64,000 nucleotides of DNA from Larix kaempferi (Eukaryota; Streptophyta; Pinopsida; Pinales; Pinaceae), in contig BSBM01002086.1 in the NCBI GenBank assembly GCA_027924585.1, positions 124,001 to 188,000 of the forward strand, written 5' to 3'. The notes beneath the pieces were generated by a model. That model saw only the letters and a list, made by a program, of their open reading frames with translations. It was not told the origin of the DNA and made no database searches. Position numbers and translations under genes: made by a program. Positions 57,021-64,000 of this stretch are shown one piece after another; position 1 is the first letter of the stretch, and each line of letters starts with the position of its first letter.

Positions 57021-59931
57021 TCAGGGACTTGCGAAACTAGCTCCAAGTGCATGGAACAAAGCTATGCGTAATGCAAGGAACATGAGCAAGATAAGGACAC
57101 TCAGGGTGTTTCTCCTCCAGGTAAAAGGTGTCAAACTGCGAAGGAAAAATGATACAGGGCTTAGCGGAAATGAGATCGGAGATGGAGGCTTATACAACGA
57201 GCTAAAAGTGTGGAAGCTAGCATCAGGCTCATTAGTGCAAGAGGGATCATAACAGATGCATATGCAACTTGAACACAAAGATGGGAGCCTTATCAAGGAT
57301 GACCAAAAATATATGAGGAAGAAAGATATGAGGCTTCTTCTCAAAGTCATAGTAAATCTAAAAAGGCTCCCGAGCCTATGAGAAAAACTCAGCATGGGCA
57401 CCAAAAAGGCATAAGGGTGGTGACTAGGGTGACCCATGTTAGGTAGGCTCTGTTGTCGGACTGGTGCACAATGCATAAAGAGATGGCTAACACACCAATA
57501 TCCAACAGGTTCGACCCTATGGCGAATTCGGATGGCAAAAGGTTCAAATGCAACATAACAGCAGGGAAGCCTAAACCTACATGCAAGGTTCCGAATATAC
57601 CTGACATGGTCACACAAGGTGTCGAAAAGGACCAGTAAGAAAGTATACATCCAGCTAAGAATCCTGTCTCCAAGAAACATCAGTACCAAGATCATATCTA
57701 AAACATATGTAAAGAGAGACCCGATACAAGTCACTGTGGTAGAAATACTTTCAACTTCATTATCATCAACAACAGGCATAAACAAGGCATAGTTTTCAAA
57801 TGAAGACTCTATGGTACCCATACCCGAGGACTTACAATCAACAAGATCAACTTGAGGATGAAGATCAAAGTTGAAGGACATGATGGAATCTGCAAAAACA
57901 AATTCATCATCACGAGAGTTGAAAATTCTAGAAGCAGAATCAAACTCAGCAGGAACACCAATTTGCGGATCTATAGGAGAGTCCAAAGACTCACCAGTAG
58001 GAAGATTAGACTTTAAGGTCAAACCAGGGCTGGACATAACTGTGACTGGATCAACATCCAAATGAATGGCATACTGTACTATGGACTCTAGGAAAACTTC
58101 ATTGGAAGGAAGTATATCATCCCAGATAGAACACATATCTAAACATTCAGATGGAGGTGTCACTTGGTCAAAAGCTAGGACTAAATCCCGAGAAGGTAAG
58201 CATGAACTCAGAGACTTCTTCTCAGTAGCAGTTGAACTCAAGGAACAATATGCCACATAAATTTCATGTGACATAGTAGTGCCTAATGACGAGGGATCTG
58301 ACTGGTCTACAGTTGGGTAATAATGAGGATCAATGAATGCAAGTTGGTCGATAGTGATGATGCTTTCATTATGAGGGAAATGCATCACACGAAAGAGCGT
58401 AGACACCACAGCATGCATAGCATAAATGTAATCACGCCCGAGGATCATATCAAAATCCAGAGGGTCCTTTAAAACCATAAAATCAACTAAGACTGTTTTT
58501 CCATCCAAAGTAACAGGTGCCTAACGGAGGAATCCGAATGGTTCACTAGGTCTTCTATCAAAGGTCAATGACCAATTAACAGCTGGAATAACATTAGGGA
58601 AACCCAAATCTCTCCAAGCATAAGCGGAAAAGATACTAATAGAAGCTCTTTCATCAACAATGCATCGATCAACCATATGGTTCCAGATATCAACCTTTAT
58701 CTGGAAAGGTGTCGAAGAAGGAAGACGAGGCTCGGCTAGACTATTCCAATCAAAGGAAACGGTCCTAAGGCTTGGTAGGGGTTCACATGGCACAAATGAA
58801 GTACCCCCTTTTTCAAGAACATCCAAACTGGTAATGCAGAAGACTTCAAGGGCAGGTGCATCAGTCTCCGAAGGACTGATGGGATCGGTCGAAGATTGCA
58901 TCAATTCGATCACTTCACTCTCCGAAGGAAGAGTGGGGTCGACTAAAGATTTCATTGGTTCAACCACTTTATCAACCAAAGGTTGATCTGACTGTAGGGA
59001 ATCTATAGACAACTCAGGAATAGAGGTTCCTTCAGACATGGACCACATTCTTCGTGCCTCTGGAATGGCAGGGCATCGATGAGTAAGGTGATCTCCCTTA
59101 CAAAGTTTACAAGGGAAATTTGGTTTCTGTCCTATAGGTCGAGACTCCTTTAAAATGTCAGTACTCTCAGCATGACTAGAATTGGCTGACAGCTTGCCCC
59201 CAGCATGACTTGCAGTGGCTAGTTGCTCAAAAGCATAAGACTTTTGAAGTAAGGACCACACTTTTTGCACTTCTGGAAGTACATGGCACAAGTAAGTAAG
59301 GTGATATCCCTCGCAAAACCTCAGCATGACTTGCAGTGGCTGATCTGGTGTCTCCAGTATGACTCACAGGAACTGGTGACTTTTCATTAATATGACTAGC
59401 AGTGATCAATGACGTGTCCTCAACATGATTGATAATGGTTGAAGACAAACTTTCAGTATGAATTTCATCGACTAAAATTTTTCTCCCAGTATGACCTCCA
59501 GAGGTTGGATAGGTGCCCCCTGCATGATTTGCAGAGGTAGGGTGCTTTCCCCCAACATCACTTATAGAGGCTGGGTTGCTGCCCCCTTGTTTTGGCATCT
59601 TCTTCCAATTCTTCCTTCGTCTATTCCTTTTAGACTGTTGGTTACTAGTATTGCTACTTTCGCCACATGAGGTAGACGGAGGAGGAGAAGATGTTACTGG
59701 CAAGGTAGGCACAAGGTTCTGATGCTCTTGATTTGAGGTGCTTCCAAAAGAAGCGTCAGGAGCACGCAAGGCATTCGGATTGGAAAACAACCAAACCGGC
59801 AGCCCAATAGTAAATCTAGGAAGATCCAAAGTAGCCATTAAGGGAGTACCAATGTTTCCAATGAATGGAACAGCACAAGGATCCCTTGGAACAGGGGTAC
59901 CTTGATTGGTGCTCGCTGGAATGCTAAACAT
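57021..59931 (-). pseudogene. Right-unit ORF: one 53-bp deletion and one stop, otherwise open
   Basis: Collinear with the left-unit ORF. It begins at 59931 (MFSIPASTNQG, equivalent to the left MSSVPVNANQG), runs through the His repeats, then hits a deletion of about 53 bp near 59319 that shifts the frame and removes the end of the first knuckle. In the next frame it is open from 59327 to a TAG at 58521, then from 58508 to TGA 57021-57023. The last stretch is 495 residues and contains the end of the retropepsin-like domain and the hydrophobic part (LDMILVLMFLGDRILSWMYT). The protease motif reads VDERAS, so the Gly after D-E has become Arg. Compared with the left copy this one is closer to intact downstream. 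Confidence 0.8.
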
Positions 59932-61943
59932 AGTTTCCTGCTCAAATGAGAAAGAAGTTCTCCAAGGAAAACTAAGACAAGTAGCACAAAGAGCACACCA
60001 CTAAAAAAGGTCCTAGGTAAATCAAACCAGGCAAACAGATGCCTTCCGGAGAAGATTCTGGGATGATGAGGGCCCATAACATATCAATGAAGGATGAAGA
60101 ACAGTTACCCGGGGTCCACAATACAATGACTAAGGGTGCAAGTGCTGGAATCACCCAACCGCCCTCCCAAAGACCTGGAAGGGATTTGCTCCCACGTTTG
60201 TCCTAGGGATAGCAGATATAACCCTCCACCGTCACCTGTGTGTGATCCTATGGTCAGATACTAAAAATACCACCACACCGAAAACTCCTGGGGGAACAGT
60301 CTCTGGTGGAATCAGAAGGTGTGGGCAGGGTAGCTAAGCCTGAAACTCAAAAGAGTCCCCAAAGGCGATCCAACCCTGGTATATGCTCGGAACAAAAAGT
60401 AGGAGGTGTATTCCCAATAATATGATCTCACAAGACCTATTGCATAGATTCTAGGCAAGCTTTGAATGAAGTGGGTTTACCTGTGATAGTCGAACTACGA
60501 TTTTTGCGTAATGTGTGATCTTGGGTGGTTTAAGGTGTTTTAAACCCAAGATCCTAACCAAGACTAGTTGGTGTATAGTGTAACCTAGAAAAGAAAATGT
60601 TACTAGTTCATTTTATTAGGGTTCATTTTGAAGGTTACTTGCTTACTCAAAAAGGTAGTGGGTGTGTGAGAGTGGTTATAACAGAAATAGAATACTGAAA
60701 TGAAATGCTTACCACTACACAAATCTTTTCTTTTCAATGCAAGGCTTAAAATTACGATCTAGAATGCATGTGCAAATGCAATTTTTAGTCTTTTCGAATG
60801 CAAAAAGGTAAAAAATAAATTCTAAATGTACAAAATTAAACTCAAAACCTAAGAATACAGCTACTCAAACAAATAAGTATGCAAAAGAAAACTTCTTCTT
60901 TTTGAATGCAAAGCACTCTTAAATCCTTTAAGCCACTTGCAAGGTACTCTACTCAGAAAATAAATCAAATTTTTTTTATGCTTTTCAATGCTAAGAAACA
61001 AAACTGAAACTAACCTACTATCAAAGCAAAAGCAAAGAACTTTCAGGTTTCCTTATTGAAACAGTAAAAGCTACGAATACGACTTTCAGATTCTTATTGA
61101 TGTAAGCATGCCAACCATTGGGAAAAGAGAACGAAAACTAATTTTAAACCCAAACGCGGCAAATGACCTACAAAGAAGTATGGTTTGGTAAATTCAGGTC
61201 TGCACATAAACAATGCAAACAAGGTCTTGAACAACAGCCAAAACACTTGAGCTTTCACTACAAAAGAAAACTAAAAGCATAAGGGAGGATAAGAAACCAA
61301 TCTAAAGAGAAATTTCACTCAAATAGATACAAACAGGGTCAAGAAGACTTAAAAGGCTTCAAATCCGGTGGAAATGGAGCAAGTAGATTCAGTCAGACTC
61401 AAATTAGGGTACAAAACACCAAACTGGTCCACAACCCCCCAACTTGGGTCAACAAGCCCCAAAACTTTCCAAACAAGCCCAAAATGATCAAAAGAGGTCC
61501 AAATCATGAACATAGGATCAGTACAAGGATAGGAGACCACTTACAGTGGTTTAAATCAGACCTAGGCTCATCAGGGACCCCAAAAATGCAGCCAGAACCC
61601 CCAAATTTGGGTCCACAACCCAAAAACTCAAACCCAGAATGTGTGTGCTTCTGTGTATGAGGCATACCAGTGCCCATGTGCTACTATGTATGAGGCATAC
61701 CAGCGCCCATAATAGGGGAATGTGCTACTGCGCTTCACAACAATAGCGCACAGGTGGGAAAAGTTGAAAATGGGGTTAAAACCCCCAAACTTGGGTCCAC
61801 CAAGGTCTGAAAGGGCTATGAAGGGTCTGTAAGAGCCAAGGAGGTTCAAACAAAGCCTAAGAACTGATTCTAATCAAGAAATTGAACAAATACCTTCAAA
61901 CAAAACTAAATAAATGACCTTGGATACCCCTAAGCAGTTAGGC
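59932..61943 (-). other. Leader of the right internal unit
   Basis: About 2 kb, collinear with the left-unit leader. No coding motif. A duplicated CACTACTGTGTATGAGGCATACCAGC-like element (61650-61710) is a local tandem copy. Confidence 0.68.
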
Positions 61944-61963
61944 TATCCCCAGTATGGTCACCA
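61944..61963 (-). other. Primer-binding-site-like sequence, right unit, mutated
   Basis: Same as the left-unit site, but TGGTGACC replaces TGGCGACC: one C-to-T change in the part that pairs with the tRNA end. Confidence 0.7.
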
Positions 61964-61966
61964 TTC

Positions 61967-63022
61967 TGTTGTGAGGAAAATGCACCTATAGTTCAGGGGA
62001 GAAACTACCAACTTACGGTGATAAAGATAGACTTACAAGCATTCTGCAAGTACAACAAATAAGTGAAGAGATTAGGGTTTAGAGATATATGCACCTTATT
62101 CAGAAGGTTGATCCTAGCTTTGCTTTCCTCGCTCTTCAATGCTTATCCAGTGTTGCAATGCCCAGACCTGCAAAACAACTTGATACCTTTCTCAAATACA
62201 TTTGACTACATATATAAGACTGATATTCATAATAGAAGAAGACATCAGATTATAAACAAACTATAATCAAATCTGAGACACACATAACTAGGTCATATTT
62301 GGAAAGGGAAGAACGTCTGATCTTTATTAATGAATGAAATCAAGTACATAAAGTTATAGCTTCTTTCAAGCTTGGCACTTCACGAAACCTAGATTCAAGG
62401 TCTCCTACTTCTGTTCTCCAAGGATCCCAACCTCTAATCAGATATGCTAGGGTTTATGAGAAACTGAGGCACAAGAGAGGGGGATGAGGGTCTCCATTCC
62501 TCCAGCATAACAATGTTATAGGCTTGGTCCCCTCACAAGGCCCTTCTACCTTCCTTATATAGTCAATGAAGGAGAAGAAAATAAGTTATAACCGATCAGG
62601 AGGTTCCCCAACCAACTTAACTTACCCAAATTTCGAGATTTTGACTAGCACAGGAATGTGCTCTACTCTGTAGTAGACAAACTAGCGCACATGTGGAGGT
62701 GGGTGCTACTTTAATGAAGCAGGGTAGCACATATGCCTTACTATCATGCTTGCATACCAGCGCACATGTGGAAAAATAGCCAAAAACAGGCTTTTCTGCT
62801 CATTTTCAGGAGATGGTTTGGTCTGGAAAAATGTTCCTAAGGGTTGTAATCATCTAATGGGTCAAGAATGAGGTAATTTCAACCATTTTTAGTGTCCCAA
62901 AGGACCCCTCAATCCACAAGTGTCCTGTTGTGTGACTGAACTTGATCTCAAGAAGTGTCGTCATGCGACTAAGGAATGCAAGTGTCGTCACGGACGGAGA
63001 GGTTTCATTTTAAGCTATAACA
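61967..63022 (-). repeat. LTR copy C (5' LTR of the dimer)
   Basis: 1056 bp with TATATAAG at 62554-62561 (minus). As the outermost upstream LTR it would drive a transcript across both units. Confidence 0.96.
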
Positions 63023-63239
63023 CCTGCCAAGGTATTGCAAGAGATTTCCTTTGAATGCCCATTTTATTTTCTTCAATATTTTCACCATCCTGGATGAATT
63101 CTTCTTGAAAGGTATTCATTGAATAAATTCTACATTTGAACCATCATTCCCCTTATGTTGGTATATATGTCACTCTGGTTATGTTTTCTTTTGTCACCTA
63201 GATAGAAATTCCTCAAACATTTGTAGCTAACAATCTAAT
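63023..63239. other. Flank of the tandem element
   Basis: Begins with the target duplication CCTGC. On the minus strand the first ~90 bp have an open frame (FQEEFIQDGENIEENKM) that may continue the decayed locus at 43380-45420. Confidence 0.4.
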
Positions 63240-63510
63240 ACTAATGTTGGTGATGAGAATCTAGAAATGAGTCTAATACTAATGTTGGTGATGTTGATAC
63301 TAATGTCGGCGATGAGAATCTATAGATGATGTTGATACTAATGTTGGTGATGAGAATCTGTAAATGAGGCTAATACTAATGTTGGTGATGAGAATCTATA
63401 GATGATGTTGATACTAATGTTGGTGATGAGAATCTGTAGATGATGTTGATACTAATGTTGGTGATGCAAATGTGTAGATGATGATGATACTAATGCTAGT
63501 GATGAGACTA
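63240..63510. repeat. 38-bp minisatellite, about 7 copies
   Basis: ACTAATGTTGGTGATGAGAA begins at 63240, 63278, 63299, 63337 and further on, mostly 38 bp apart. One unit is shortened to 21 bp. The copies alternate between ATGAGTCTAAT-like and ATGATGTTGAT-like ends. Confidence 0.93.
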
Positions 63511-64000
63511 AAACTAGCACAAATCTCAAGATGATAGTAAGTGAATAAGGATTATCTATACCAAATGAAAATGATTGCAGTAACAATAGATGAAATGTTG
63601 GGCAAAAATTTATGAGGCCATTCAAAAGATGAGTCCCAAAAAATTTGGACATGTTGGATTGATATTGGAATCAACTTTACCTGAAAAAGACTAATATTTT
63701 TACTTCATAGGACTATAACTGAATTGTTGTCTACCAAAGTTAGTAATTCCAAAAAATTGAAGTAGATCCATATAATCATGTTGCAAAAAGATGAAACCAT
63801 TTTCCTATTTCTTTTTTCTTTTTTTTTCAAAATACTACTTGCCAACAAGTTGGTTTTTGAGTAACACCCACCTGACTATGCCCAAATGGGGTTCTAACTA
63901 TTATATTTTTGTTATTTTTGTTAATTTTTTTATTTTTGTTTTTCCCAATGGTAACAACCAAAAACTGGTTTTCTACTACCATCGAGTCTTGCAACGTCAG
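63511..64000. other. Intergenic, T-rich, no gene seen
   Basis: Simple T-rich tracts at 63805-63830 and 63900-63945. No feature supported. Confidence 0.5.

Larger units (their letters stand above)
45426..63022 (-). mobile_element. Tandem (dimeric) LTR retroelement: LTR-internal-LTR-internal-LTR, no pol genes
   Basis: Three direct copies of a 1056-bp LTR (45426-46481, 53547-54602 and 61967-63022) enclose two internal units of 7065 and 7364 bp. Flanks are CCTGT (45421-45425) and CCTGC (63023-63027), a 5-bp duplication with one transition. Primer-site-like sequences lie on the minus strand next to the middle and right LTRs, and a purine tract lies next to the left and middle ones, so the unit reads right to left. 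Each unit has a long leader, one long ORF and a minisatellite-rich tail. No RT, RNase H or integrase motif was found in any frame. Such arrays usually arise by unequal recombination between LTRs. Confidence 0.93.

Overview
This is nuclear DNA of a land plant, almost certainly a seed plant with a large, gene-poor, transposon-rich genome. A conifer or other gymnosperm would fit, but nothing seen proves the species. The basis is the mix of elements: plant Ty3/gypsy and Ty1/copia retrotransposons primed by initiator-Met-type tRNA sites, a Reina-like chromovirus with a chromodomain, a plant L1-type LINE carrying an RNase H domain, and a tRNA-derived SINE. I found no convincing intact host gene, no rRNA or tRNA gene and no CRISPR array.

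Layout. (1) 1-711: AT-rich flank with a phased 40-bp minisatellite and an (AT)n tract. (2) 712-14235, minus strand: a truncated, decayed Ty3/gypsy element with a 2.4-kb LTR. A young Ty1/copia element (6276-13684, plus strand) is nested inside that LTR, with a perfect 5-bp target-site duplication. (3) 14236-26948: intergenic DNA with a dispersed repeat family, a decayed coiled-coil reading frame, a 1.64-kb solo LTR (19948-21586), an orphan promoter-like block (24387-24677), a LINE 3' remnant and AT-rich tandem repeats. (4) 26965-33749: a full-length L1-type LINE, with ORF1 and an ORF2 spoiled by a single in-frame TGA. (5) 34656-40874: a complete but many-times-mutated Reina-like gypsy element. 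It sits in a host block that is a diverged duplicate of the block holding the solo LTR. That block also carries a SINE (41661-41898). (6) 43380-45420, minus strand: a decayed reading frame of unknown kind, whose upstream flank is interrupted by the next element. (7) 45426-63022, minus strand: a 17.6-kb tandem retroelement with the structure LTR-internal-LTR-internal-LTR. All three LTRs are 1056 bp, and the whole is bounded by a nearly matching 5-bp target-site duplication. (8) 63023-64000: flank with a 38-bp minisatellite.

The most unusual object is the 17.6-kb tandem element. Each internal unit carries one reading frame of roughly 980 codons: a low-complexity N-terminus, His-centred tandem peptide repeats with zinc knuckles, a retropepsin-like domain and a hydrophobic C-terminus. 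There is no reverse transcriptase, RNase H or integrase, so it probably depends on another element for movement. The two units carry different lesions. The copia element is also mobilisation-competent in appearance (LTRs differing at 2 of 650 positions) although it has lost gag, integrase and most of its reverse transcriptase.
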